A stretch of DNA of 64,000 nucleotides from Calliopum simillimum (lineage: Eukaryota > Arthropoda > Insecta > Diptera > Lauxaniidae), in assembly GCA_951812925.1 (NCBI GenBank), contig OX638368.1, forward strand, positions 129,107,309 to 129,171,308, given 5' to 3'. Within the stretch, counting starts at the first letter, position 1. Every line of letters starts with the position of its first letter. Shown one piece after another: positions 19,379 through 29,702 of the stretch. The translations under genes and the position numbers were made by a program. The notes under the pieces are model-generated. The model did no database searches. It saw only the letters and a list, made by a program, of their open reading frames with translations, and had not been told where the DNA came from.

Positions 19379-22300
19379 TTAGTATTGGCTTGGAGGCAGA
19401 TATTGATTACCGCTACCGCCACTACCGTTCAATGACTGGTCGTCATATGACTGTTGTTGCTGCTGCTGCTGCTGTTGTGGTTGTTGTTGTTGTTGTTGTT
19501 GATGTGCTTGTGGCTGTTCTAGTTCCTCAATTTCTTCCTCCTCTGGTTCATCTAATGAGCCAACAACAGATGTAACTGGCGCGATGCCTTCATCAGAAAT
19601 AGTAGTGCTACCACCCAAACTGTTGTATTGCGATTGAATTTGTTGCTGAGCATTAGCAGCTTCTTCTGCTGTGCGGTATTTGATGAAGAACACCTCAGGT
19701 TTGTTAACACGCTGAGGTACCTCAGACAACGATTCTTGTAGGTCAGCTGCCGATGTCTTCTTAGAGAGCACATAAACAACAGTCTTCTCTTCATTCAAAG
19801 TCTTGGCAAAGTTAAATGCAGCAGCCTTGCTAGTCTGTGCTGGAGTCTTCACAAAGAGTACATTGTAATGTTTACGTGGTTGTTGTGCCAATTGTGCCAA
19901 TTCTTCCTGGAGATCTTCTTCAGTTTCTTCGGGAGCAGAATGAATGAAGTAACTCTTGCTAATGAGTGGCTTCTTTGTGATCTTAACACGTGGGCGTGAA
20001 CGACGTACGGATTTCATGTGAGCGGGTAGCAGACCATTAAGGCTATTTGGCATTGGCATTGACATATATTGTTGTGGTTGTTGGTATTTTTGTTGTTGTT
20101 GCTGCTGCTGCTGACTCGGAAGATATTGACTATTGGGCGTTTGTGTGAACGGTAGTTGGTATGGTGATTGACTCTGTGGCGATTGATGTTGTTGTGATAT
20201 GGTACCTGTCAGTATTTGCATTACTGGACCAGATAATATCTGATGGTGTTGCGCTTGTGGAAATCCCGTTTGTTGTTGAGAACTATACGAGTATCCTTGT
20301 TGAGCCGCAGAGTAGGCCACGGAAGCCATCAAAACCGTCTGAAAAGAGTAAATATTGTGTGATGTAAAAGTTTTGATGATTCATTAAATTGCCAATAGAA
20401 CTACTTATATTGTATAAGTATCATATTGTTTGAGAAACTGGAAAACCAAAAATTGTTACCCAAAATGTTACTAAACCTCCTACCTAGGTATTAAAAAAAA
20501 TATTTTTTGATAGTCAATTTCTCCGAAATTATGGAACTGTAAACAAAGTAATATTAACTTTAAACTGTCTGCATTTTCCTACACGTAGAGTAAATTATGC
20601 TTCCAGCAAGAAAAATATATAACCATTTTTATTTTAATCCAAAAAATTATTTCTGCATGATACATAATGTGCGAAAAGTCCATTGCAGTCCATTGTGCGC
20701 ATAAAAAGGTCCTTCCAGGGCCAACTTCGCATACACCAAAGAAAGGACCTCCCCATAAAATCTATACTATTGGACCGATTTTGATTTTCAATACGTCATA
20801 ATGCAGCACAAATCGATCACACCCCAGCAGAACTTTTTTTTTTTTTGGGAAATTACACAAAAGCAGGACTAACTTCGTATCCACCAAAAAAGGACCTCCC
20901 ATAAAATCTGTACCATTAGACCAATTTTGATTTCCAATACGGCATAAAGAAGCATATGTCGTGCACACCCCAGCAGATCTTTTTTTTTTTTTTTGGGAAA
21001 TTTCACAAAAGCAGGACTAACTTCGTATACACCAAAAAAAGGACCTCCCCATAAAATCTATAGACCATTAGACCAGTTTTGATTTCCAATACGGCACAAC
21101 GCAGCACAAGTGGAGCACACCTCGGGACAACTTTTTGTGTCGGGAAATTCCACAAAAGCAGGATTAACTTCACGCACATGTTTTTCACACATTATTTATC
21201 ATGCATAAACAAAGACGATTGCGGATTCACTTGTAATTATTTCGCAGAAAACTTCTAATTATCCTGTGCTATTTATAATTCTAGTAAATATATTTAAGTT
21301 TGGACAGACATTTGCATACTATACAAATTTTATACAACTTTGTAATTCGTATAAGACGGACAAGTCCCGGTTCGAATCCTACTGCGGTCAGTGTCTTTTT
21401 TTTTCGTTTGAACTTTACAGTAAGGTAAATATCGTTACAAATTTTTTCAAAAAAATTAATCTGTTTTAATATAAGTATTTCTATACTGTGGCCGGGATTC
21501 GACCACCTCAATTTGACTCTAAGCCCACTTGAAAACAAAAAGGTCATATTATTGTTTCTTAGTGTGATGTGAAGGTAAGCTACACCTATTCATTGGTAGA
21601 AGTTTTACTTAGATCGGTTCATTAAATCGGCTGCAAAAGGGAGTCAAAGTTTTCTGCTTGCGTATTAATATTATATACAGGGTGTATTGCACAAGGTTAC
21701 GAAGCTTCTGGGAGGTGATAGAAGAGGCCTAGACTAAGAAAAAATTGCACTTGGATGGGAGGGGGGTCAAAAATGTACTCCTGAGGAGTTATAGGGTTAT
21801 AACTGATTTTCTGACTTGTTTCAGAAAAAAAAAATGTTCTTGGATCACCTTAAAACATTTTATGGCGAAGTTTAAGCTAATTGTAAGAGCTTTTAGATAG
21901 TTTATATGGTTTGTAAGGTTTAAAAGGATTTTGCAAAGTTCTGGACCTATAAAGTTGATATTCTAATTTTTATTCCCCATTTTTTGACTTCGAACGGATT
22001 GTTCTTGAAAAGTATTTTTTTCTGACCTCAAACTTACAAATTGTGACGACAAATGTGCTACAAAATTAATGAAAATTCAACAAGAATTTCAAAAAAAATT
22101 ATAAAAAGGTATGTTAATAGCACCTTTTTCATACTAAAATGGCCGCCAAAGTCAAATAGCAACTTTAAAGGTCCAGAACTTTGCAAAATCCTTTTAAGCC
22201 CTATAAACCATATACACTACCTGAAAGCTCTTACAATTAGTTACAACTTCGCCAATTTTCAATTCTGGATACATTTTCACAGATCTTATTACAAATATGT

Positions 22301-22530
22301 ATCCTAAGGCTCTTTTAAGTTTTGAGATTCTATAGACTTTTTAAATCTTTTTTTTGCACTTAAATTATTTCCAATATTTTTGGTTTTTTTTACAAGAATA
22401 TCACAAAACACTAACACTTAAAAAATTATTTTTTTCAGCAACACTTGAAATTATTTGAGTAATCCTTTTTGTATGATTTATCCACCTTATATATTTATCC
22501 ATAATATCAACCTACCATAAAGATCTTCAT
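19379..22530 (-). CDS. Tweedle family cuticle protein (DUF243), two exons
   Basis: Insect-specific structural protein that binds chitin in the extracellular cuticle. Exons on the minus strand: 22530-22516 (MKIFM) and 20338-19379, joined in phase 0 by a 2177-bp GT-AG intron (donor GTAGGTTG, acceptor CTTTTCAG). A tiny first exon carrying the start of the signal peptide is usual for insect cuticle genes and gives a convincing signal sequence MKIFMTVLMASVAYSA. The predicted protein is 324 residues. The Tweedle core at about 123-270 shows the family's conserved blocks: SKSYFIHSAPE, KHYNVLFVKTP, KTVVYVLSKK, PEVFFIKYRT and ISDEGIAPVTSVVGSL. It is flanked by Gln-rich low complexity segments: about 70-95 and, after an acidic EEEEIEELE stretch, 284-302. 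The Gln-rich ends are longer than in many Tweedles and their repeat length may vary. The intron is filled with repeats. Which Tweedle paralogue it is cannot be told. Confidence 0.93.
20716..21175. repeat. tandem repeat, about 147-bp unit, three copies
   Basis: Units start at about 20719, 20863 and 21011, with the start of a fourth at 21158, spacing 144-148 bp. Each has AACTTCGTATACACC, AAAGGACCTCCCCATAAAAT, GACCARTTTTGATTTCCAAT and CACACCCCAGCAG followed by a T run and GGGAAATTTCACAAAAGCAG. It lies inside the Tweedle intron. Confidence 0.85.
21358..21400 (+). other. tRNA B-box-like motif followed by T run
   Basis: GGTTCGAATCC at about 21369 fits a tRNA internal B box, then a T-rich stretch. 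Flanking text does not form a cloverleaf. It may be the tail of an old tRNA-derived SINE. Similar motifs occur in the 56.7-57.9 kb element. Confidence 0.25.
21850..22255. repeat. inverted repeat within the Tweedle intron
   Basis: The left arm around 21855-21960 (CTAATTGTAAGAGCTTT, AAAAGGATTTTGCAAAGTTC) is the inverse of the right arm around 22160-22250 (GAACTTTGCAAAATCCTTTT, AAAGCTCTTACAATTAG). Loop about 200 bp. It may be transcribed with the Tweedle pre-mRNA. Confidence 0.75.
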
Positions 22531-22597
22531 GTTAAGGCTTAGTTTTGAGTTTTTAGAAAGTTATGCTGCTGTTAAACTGCTCAGATGCGTTGCGTTT

Positions 22598-22635
22598 GAC
22601 TGATGCCGCTCAAAATTCGCGCAAACCTTTTTATA
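22598..22635 (-). promoter_or_regulatory. core promoter of the Tweedle gene
   Basis: TATAAAAAGG reads on the minus strand from 22635, and a good arthropod initiator TCAGTC from 22603, spacing about 32-34 nt. This gives a leader of about 71 nt before the ATG at 22530 and supports the tiny exon 1. Confidence 0.75.
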
Positions 22636-22639
22636 CGTC

Positions 22640-23853
22640 AGGCGAACGTATGCGACCCAGCGCAGCAGCTGAAGCAAAAACCGAATTTCAAAGAGATAAC
22701 CAAAAATATCTATCAATTAAAAAAATAACAAATGATAGTTGACAGAGTCTGTGATCAACACAGAAGCAACAAATGTTATCAACTATTAGCAGACGATTCA
22801 TAAAAATTTACATCATGTCATAATATTGTATTAACTTGGCTAAAAGCAAACATTTGCCATCTGTATTGTTATCATTTATTTTGCTTTAAAAATGCTAAAT
22901 AATGCAAAATATTACATTCAGTCAACTTTTCCATGGGACGATTTATTTCACCAGTTTTTTTTTTTTGTTTCATTTTGAAAAGTTAACCTTTCTAAATTGA
23001 ATTTTACTTTAAAAATAAAAGAAAAATACATTTGGCTGACAATGACACGCCGCAAGCCATGGGAAACAACGAAAACACACAAAAAACAATTAAAGAAATA
23101 AATTCAAATAATCTGTTTTAATATATGCGCAATGAAAACCTTTTATCGAAAAAACATGATTAATTTGCATATTGCGTTTGTTTTTTTTTTAATTTATTGT
23201 TTTATGAAATATTTTTTTTTTTTTAATAAAGTTGCAATCGTAAATTAATATGTATCTATTTTGTTAATGCAGTTCGATTCAAAAAATTCAATTGTTAAAT
23301 CTTTTGCAATTCTTTTGTTCAAATTTAAATGAAAATTGCAGTCGTTTGCTTTTGATAGTTTTGAATAAATTATCACCAGAGATTGGCAAAATTTTGCCAA
23401 ATAAAAATATTTTATATTTTGTTGTAAATTTTTTTGTTTTGTGTTTTTTTTTTTATTGTGTTTTTGGCCCTATTCGTGTTTATATCGATTTTATCCAGCG
23501 CTTCTATTTGTCACATTCAGTTTTTAAGCCTAATTTATAACTAAATTAATAAAGAATCATATCGGGCCTAATTTGATTTATTTACTTCAAAAATTTTCAT
23601 TTTGAATCCAGGTCAAGGTTTACAAAAAAACAATGCATTTATTAAGTTAAAACAATACAATTCATTCAAACAAACATCCATTTCAATAAGTGAAACAATA
23701 AATCAATTTAGGAATAAATAAAAGTTGTAGTGATTGGCAAAAATACGCATGAAACGAAAGAAGCGTGCAATTAATTAAATATTAACAATTCTAGGCCTTG
23801 TTTTTAATTTGCAAAATAAACAATTTTTAAGTAAAAAATATGACAACAAATAA
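22640..23853. other. AT-rich intergenic DNA upstream of Tweedle
   Basis: No ORF or repeat that I can support. It is the likely place for enhancers of the Tweedle gene, but none can be recognised. Confidence 0.4.
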
Positions 23854-24639
23854 CTAGTAAGGGTGGTATCTTTGGCCTGGCCAAAAACTAAATACCCTAC
23901 ACTGCATTTTAAGTATATTATTAAACACTTAGTTGATAAATACTATGCAATATTCTTGTAGTAGAGTATAAGCACGAATTGCTTGTATGGGAATTGCCAC
24001 GCCCTCGTCTCCGGGTTAACCTAGATTTTGCGTAGAGCATGAATTTACTGTTCTTAGTGTTTGAGTGCAATTCGGTTAGGTTTGCTTAAAAAAATCTTTC
24101 ATTATAGCATTTTGAAACTTTTGTTTATATGGGAGGTGCAACGCCCTCTAGTCCTACTTCGCCTTCTTTTTGCTGAGAGTTTGCAATTAATGTTCTTAGT
24201 GTTTGGGTGAAATTTGGTTGAATTTGGAAACTTTTGTTTATATGAGAGGTGTGACGCCCTCTAGTCCGAATTTGCCTAGTTTTTGCTTAGAGCTTTTACT
24301 TACTATTTCTAGTATTTATGTGTATTTTGCTTTTGTTATTGCAAATAATGCTCTTATTATTGCATTTTGAATATATTTTTTGTATGGGCGGTAGGCGTGT
24401 CCGTTGACCGATTTCTCTCATTTTCAAATTTCATTGAATTATGTTGCTCAATTTTCCCAAAAAATGTATTTCCACACATCCAGCCAGCCACCCAGCCAGC
24501 CAAACAGATGGACATGGCTATATCGACTCAGGAGGTGACGCTGATCAAGAATATATACACTTTTCCATACTTGGCACGCCTACTTCTCTGCGTTACAAAC
24601 GGAAGGACAAAGTGAATATACCTTGGGTGTAGGGTATAC
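23854..24639 (-). mobile_element. INE-1/DINE-1-like element, copy D (minus)
   Basis: Starts (plus) CTAGTAAGGGTGG, TTTGGCCTGGCCAAA and ACCCTACACTGCA, has modules with TGGGAGGTGCAACGCCCTC, TGTATGGGCGGTAGGCGTG and a short CCAGCCAGCC tract, then ATGGCTATATCGACTCAGGA and CTGATCAAGAATATATACAC, and ends GGGTGTAGGGTATA. Both termini are present. Confidence 0.72.
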
Positions 24640-24888
24640 AAAAAATAAAATCAGTATATCAACACCACGGTTATTGGATATCGGAAACATATTGTGAATG
24701 TTAAATGTTCAAAAGACCATTGGGTCATCATTTGCTACGCTTCCTTAGAAAAAAAGTAAAAGAGCTATGAAAACAATTTTCATTTGGTAGTGGGGAGGGG
24801 GATTCAGTCTTAAATGTTTGATAAGTGTACATATTATGTAATTTATGCAGGACCCACGACATTTTTTCTCAATCTGCTTAAGAGATAT

Positions 24889-25267
24889 ACGAGGGGCCTG
24901 ACAAAAGTTCGCTTAGTAGAATTGAAAAAAGTGGATAAATTTTTTTTTTTAATTTATAACTTTATTCTTCATCTGTTTTTATTTTTTCAACGTAATCGCC
25001 ATTTATTTTGATACATTTTTGAAGTCGATAAATCCATCTTGAAAAACAGTCTTCAAAATACAATTTCATTTATTATCTTCTCTTCTCAAATTTTTTTCTG
25101 ACTTTTGTTGCTTTGCTTTAACAGGTAGATTTGCACCCTCTGGGCTCCATACCATGGATTGTTGTTTGCTTTCAGGGTCGTACTTGTAAAACCATGCTAC
25201 ATCACCTGTTACGATTTTTTTGAAAGTGTTAGACTCTCCGTTCTTGAAACCCATCGTGCAGATCTCT
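24889..25267 (-). pseudogene. mariner-type transposon remnant with internal deletion
   Basis: Minus-strand fragment of a mariner transposase. The part at 25254-25066 has ...IVTGDVAWFYKYDPESKQQS, matching the mariner TGDETW.. YDPE..QS motif with the first catalytic Asp kept (GDV in place of GDE). Sequence further downstream on the minus strand to the stop at 24962 reads KLYFEDCFSRWIYRLQKCI and INGDYVEK, the usual mariner C-terminus. The middle, with the second and third catalytic Asp, is missing. The right-hand (plus) border TACGAGGGGCCTG at 24889 resembles a mariner inverted repeat. Inactive. Confidence 0.82.
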
Positions 25268-25737
25268 TCGTGTACCCAAGATCATAAAATAAAAAATAAA
25301 AAAATTTCCAAAAATTTTGAAAAAAATCAAAAGTATTCTTTGAATGCCGCTAAACATTTTTTGTCGTACAAACTTTTTTAGTAAGATGCCTTGCTTGAAA
25401 AACGTAAAAAAATAGATTTTTGGAACCGATTATTACCTATGCCACAAAAAGAAATATTTGATTTTTTAACGCCAAAATTTTTGCAAGAATAAAATCATTA
25501 TTTTTCAAGAAAATTTAGGTATCCATTCTGTGAAGAAAAAAATAATGAGCATCATGAGTTTTATTTTTATTTTTTTTTTTTTTTGTGACAAAATGGGCAT
25601 TTAGGAAGTGCTTCTCGGGGCGGAAAGAAAATGATGCAGATATAATTTTTGAGACTTTCTAACTTTTGAGTCGATGTAGGTACGAGTTTTTTTTTGCTTC
25701 ATACAAATTTGTTTCATTCAAATTCATTTTGATACCA

Positions 25738-25988
25738 TACACAGAGAAAACAACATTGTCAAAATTGGCAGAAACGTAGTTATTTTAACCACGTGGAGAC
25801 CCAAATTTTGAACATGGCTCGTTTGAGGCAGTTTTAACAACGCGCGTTGCTAGATGGGTTTCAACTACTTTTGGGAGTGATTTAACAACGGACCATACAA
25901 ATATGAGCTTGGAGCGTTATTAAATCCAAATCAGCAACGATACGTAGTTAAAAGCCTCACGAACGTGGTTTTTTCTTCGCTCTGTGTA
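25738..25988. mobile_element. MITE-like element, 251 bp
   Basis: TACACAGAGAAAA at the left and GCTCTGTGTA at the right are terminal inverted repeats; inner blocks ACGTAGTTATTTTAACCACG and ACGTAGTTAAAAGCC are related. The ends resemble those of the 8721-9374 element (TACACGGAGAGAA), so both may belong to one superfamily. Confidence 0.6.
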
Positions 25989-26175
25989 CATTTATGGAAG
26001 CGTTCTTTTAAAAAATCCAACATATATCTTAAGGGTTGCCACCTGGTTATTTTCTGAAATTTTGTTAAAATCATGCTTTTTTTGTGACTAAATTGAAATT
26101 CTTAGTTTCAGAAACGATCAGATAAAGTTTTTTTTGAATTTTGAATAACGAACGCAAAACTTAGGGATGCCATAT

Positions 26176-26668
26176 TAGGGTTGCCAGACTTTATTCAGAA
26201 ATTGTATTTCTTCGTTAAGAGTCTTTAAAGAAAAATCATATTTTTGACCCAAACACCCAAAGTAATTTTTTAGGGTGCCATCTGGTTTTTTTTTAGTAAA
26301 ATCAAAATTTTCTTTCAATAAATTGCTAAGATCATCATTATCTCTCTATAAATTGATATCTTGAGTCCAAAAACAACGAGACAAAAATTTAGGGTTGGCG
26401 GACGTTTTTTCGTAAAATTGCGTTTCTTCCTTAAGTTTCTTTATTGAAAATTTATATTTTCGACCCAAAAACCCATTAATTGTTTTTATTGATTTTATAA
26501 AGAATTTAAATTTTCTTTCAATAAATTTCTAAGAGTTGCCATATTAGGGTTGCCAGGCGTTTTTTCGCAAAATTGCGTTTCTTTCTTAAATTTTTTTTTA
26601 TTGAAAGTTATATTTTCGACCCTGGATTTTTTTTTATGAAATCAATATTTTCTTTCAATAAAGAACAA
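26176..26668. repeat. three irregular tandem repeats
   Basis: Units begin at about 26176, 26392 and 26541 with AGGGTTGCCAGRC followed by TTTTTTCGTAAAATTGCGTTT, TTATTGAAAATTTATATTTT, CGACCC and AAATTTTCTTTCAATAAA. Spacing is 216 and about 150 bp, so units differ by insertions. No coding sense. Confidence 0.7.
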
Positions 26669-26840
26669 CAAATGGTACTACGACCAAATCCTCCCGGATT
26701 GTTGTTCTTGCACACCGGATCTACCATATTGCCAAATTTTATTGAAATCGGAGACAAAAAATTGAAACCTGGTACACTTGGCGTGTTTTGCTTCATATGC
26801 TATGGATTTAGAAAGATTTACAAAAAAAAAAATCCTGGTG
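26668..26840 (+). repeat. foldback-family module, solo copy
   Basis: AACAACAAATGGTACTA, GACCAAATCCTCCCGGATTG, TTGTTCTTGCACACCGGATC and CAATATTGCCAAA-like text matches 45474-45610 closely, and is followed by CTGGTACACTTGGCGTG and TGCTTC, the terminal repeat of the foldback family at 44446-47434. The rest of the element is missing here. Confidence 0.75.
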
Positions 26841-28307
26841 GCAACCCTAAAGTTTTTGTACACTTTTTAAAAGTTTATCTTGGCATTTCCTAAACTTAAA
26901 ATTTGAATTTAGTCAATAAAAGTATGATTTTAATAAAATTTCAGAAAATAATCATGTGGCAACCATTAAAATATTTGTTAGATTTTTTAAAAGAACGTAT
27001 CTCAAAGTATTTCTGGTTGCTTCCTTAACAAAAAAAAAAAAAATATTTCTTGTGGCGGCCTTGGTCGATCTGTTAATACAGCCGTGGTTGTATGCAACAA
27101 ATCGGAATTGAGCGCTCGAACGATACATACTGTTCGACAGCTCGATCCGCTCAGTGTACTGATCGAACAGAAATTTCTGTTGAAATTGCTCGAACTGTGA
27201 GTTGATTCGAGCGAACTGCATTCGTTGCACAGCCTTAATTGGGATATGTTTTCATAACTGTCTCCCAAAACATGAAAACTGTATAAAAATGGCACTGTAG
27301 TGGTCTAGCAGGAGCGAAAGCTCAATTTTGGCCCCTGCAAAAATTAAGTAAGGTCAGACCACGTCACAAATAGTTTTCATATAAATTACGAAAATACTTT
27401 CTAATAAGAAAACAACAAATTTAGTCTCCTCGCTTAGCCTTCAATCAGAAAGTTGTAAAATATACATAGCCCATTTTTATACTTTACGACAAACTCATTA
27501 ATAAAAATGGATCTTTCCTATCACTTTAAATTTACAACTGGTTTATGACTTTCTCACGCCAATTTTTATTTAAATGAGGGAGCTGAAGCAAGACACACGA
27601 TCGCATTTATTTTATTACGATGAATTTTTAATTTATTTTCAAAATATTTTTATAAATATCTTTTTTACCTTTCATTCGATGTGTCGCATGTCAACCTCTT
27701 TCTCTCTTTGTTACCAATTTTGCATAGTGATGGCTATTAATTTTAGCCAATTTATAATTAACGCTTCATCGCATAGCTTGCAACAAGTGGGTAATCATAC
27801 CCATAAATTAATTTCGTTCGATTTTGCCTACTCACGGATATATTGCGAGTGAGTTTTACTTCACTAACGTCTACGCGTCTACGTAAGTAATGAACTTCGC
27901 GCTCAAATCTCAAATTATGTTAATAGTTGGTAATTAATCAAATTAAACAAATATTTTGGATAAATAATCCATTTTCCCGATTTTTTCTTAACTTTAATCA
28001 TACAATTGACAGTTATTCAATATTTAATTTGAATTGGATGTCAACATGGCATCTATCGTAGTCATCAATCTGTATTGTGTTAAGCTTTTAATTTATGAAT
28101 GCCTTGAGGTAAATAGCTTTGGTTTTAAAACAATTTTTTAGTTTTTGTCGTAATAGATAACGAATAATATCTTGTGTCAGTTTTTAATTATTTAGATTTC
28201 TAATATTTGATTATAATTTTTTTTTTTTTTTAGTTTCTGTAATCATAATACTTGAGTGAATACAACAATAGAAAAATACAAGCTCAACCTGCTAAATAGG
28301 AGGTCCG
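26841..28307. other. intergenic, nothing recognised
   Basis: AT-rich DNA with short chance ORFs such as 27574-27852. GGTCGATC/CGAGCGAACTGC text near 27060-27230 has two GATCGAACAG/AGCTCGATCC-like blocks but no clear element. Confidence 0.35.
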
Positions 28308-28585
28308 ATAGTAACAACAACAGCCAAAACGTAACATTTTGCTAATCATATTTTCTAAACTAAATTGAGGTAGCTTAGTCTGAAAGTCGCATTTAATATT
28401 TTTTTTTTCTAGTGGCCGTACTCCAGATAATCGAAAATTACGACTTTCAAGGTTATAGCTTTATTTTCAAGAATATATTTCGAGAAATTCAATTTTGATC
28501 GAATTTATTTTTGCATTGTTTTAAAGAAAAATTCATAACGCTTCCAACTACTTAATTAAGATCTGATTAAAGTTATAGCTGCACA
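28308..28585 (+). repeat. dispersed repeat, copy 1 (partner at 48710-48980)
   Basis: Shares in order with 48710-48980: ACAACAGCCAA.A, TAACATTTTGC / GCAACATTTTGC, CATATTTTC.AAACTAA, a T run, GGCCGT, GAGATAATCGA-like, TTATAGCTT/TTATAACTT, ATATTTCGAGAAA and AAAGAAAAATTC..AACGCTT. No coding potential. Confidence 0.65.
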
Positions 28586-28816
28586 AAGTTAAGTTTTTGC
28601 CCAATTATTTATCCAATTAAATGTTTTTTTTTTTAATTTTTATTCAATAGTACCTATATTTAATGACAAACAATTCAAGCTCTAGATTAGCAATATCGGA
28701 TCATACGAAAACATGTTTATTCTTCACAGAATGGATAGCCAAAGTTGCTTAAAAAATGAAGACTATGTTCTTGCAAAAATTTCGGCGTTAAGAAATTATA
28801 AATTTTTTGTGTAGTA

Positions 28817-29702
28817 TATATGGGCATATCCGAAAATAATCTCCACTTATATGACCCAGGTTTAAGAAAAAACGAAAAACGCAAAGTGTTGGGTAAAAAA
28901 ACATGATTTTTGGCGAAATGAGATATTTACCGTTTTTTGTTTTTTGCTCGAAATGAAGGGCTTAAATTAAAAAAACATGATAAACAAAGTCGATTTATTT
29001 TTTGTCCAGAAATCGGCTTGATTTTTTTCAGAATTTTTAAACCTGTTATGTGGTCGTAAAGAGCGATTTAGACTTTTTAACCCATTCCGTCGCCACGACC
29101 CACATACGATTTTTTTGAATTTGACTCCGGAATATTTTTTAGATAGCCCGCTATCTTATCTTATGTGTCGCTATGGTGTGCTCGATCGCATATCGCCAAT
29201 AATCACATTTTTTACCCAAAATTTAGCTTTTTTTTATTTTTACTCGGTAGGGGCCGCTTAAATTAAAAAAACCTCATGAACAAAATCGATTTATTTTTAT
29301 CAAGAAACTTGCCTGAATTTTTTTTCAGATTTTTAGGACCTGTAATGTGGCCGTAATGAGTGATTTAGACCTTCAAACCCATTCTGTCGCCACGACCCAC
29401 ATACGATTTTTCTGAATTTTACTCCAGAATATTTGGAAAGGTGCCCATTAACATATCTACTACTTCTGAAATATGTTCTCCCTCGTATGTTATCGGAAAT
29501 CTCGATTTTCCCAAAACTTTTAGACAAATCGACCTCCTGACACACTCCTGGGTCGAAATTTTTTTGGTCACCTATTGGGAATTTCATTTTTTACGTCTAG
29601 AAATAAATTCCACCTCATTCGGTTACTGAACAGGGACAAAAAAAAAATTTTCTTAAAACCTGATTCATATAAGAGGAGATTATTTTCGGATATGCCTATA
29701 TA
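28817..29702. mobile_element. inverted-repeat-bounded element with internal duplication
   Basis: The ends form about 50-bp inverted repeats: GGCATATCCGAAAATAATCT and CTTATATGA, CAGGTTTTAAGAAAA-like on the left, and the inverse at 29650-29702. Inside are two direct copies, about 28973-29150 and 29266-29445, both with GTCGATTTATTTTT-like, TGTGGYCGTAAWGAGYGATT, CCCATTCYGTCGCCACGACC and CACATACGATTTTT. No ORF with recognisable domain. An unclassified non-autonomous DNA element is the best guess. Confidence 0.75.

Noticed and set aside
27574..27852. 92-residue plus-strand ORF
   Set aside because: AT-rich, no domain, no promoter, and composition expected for a chance frame.
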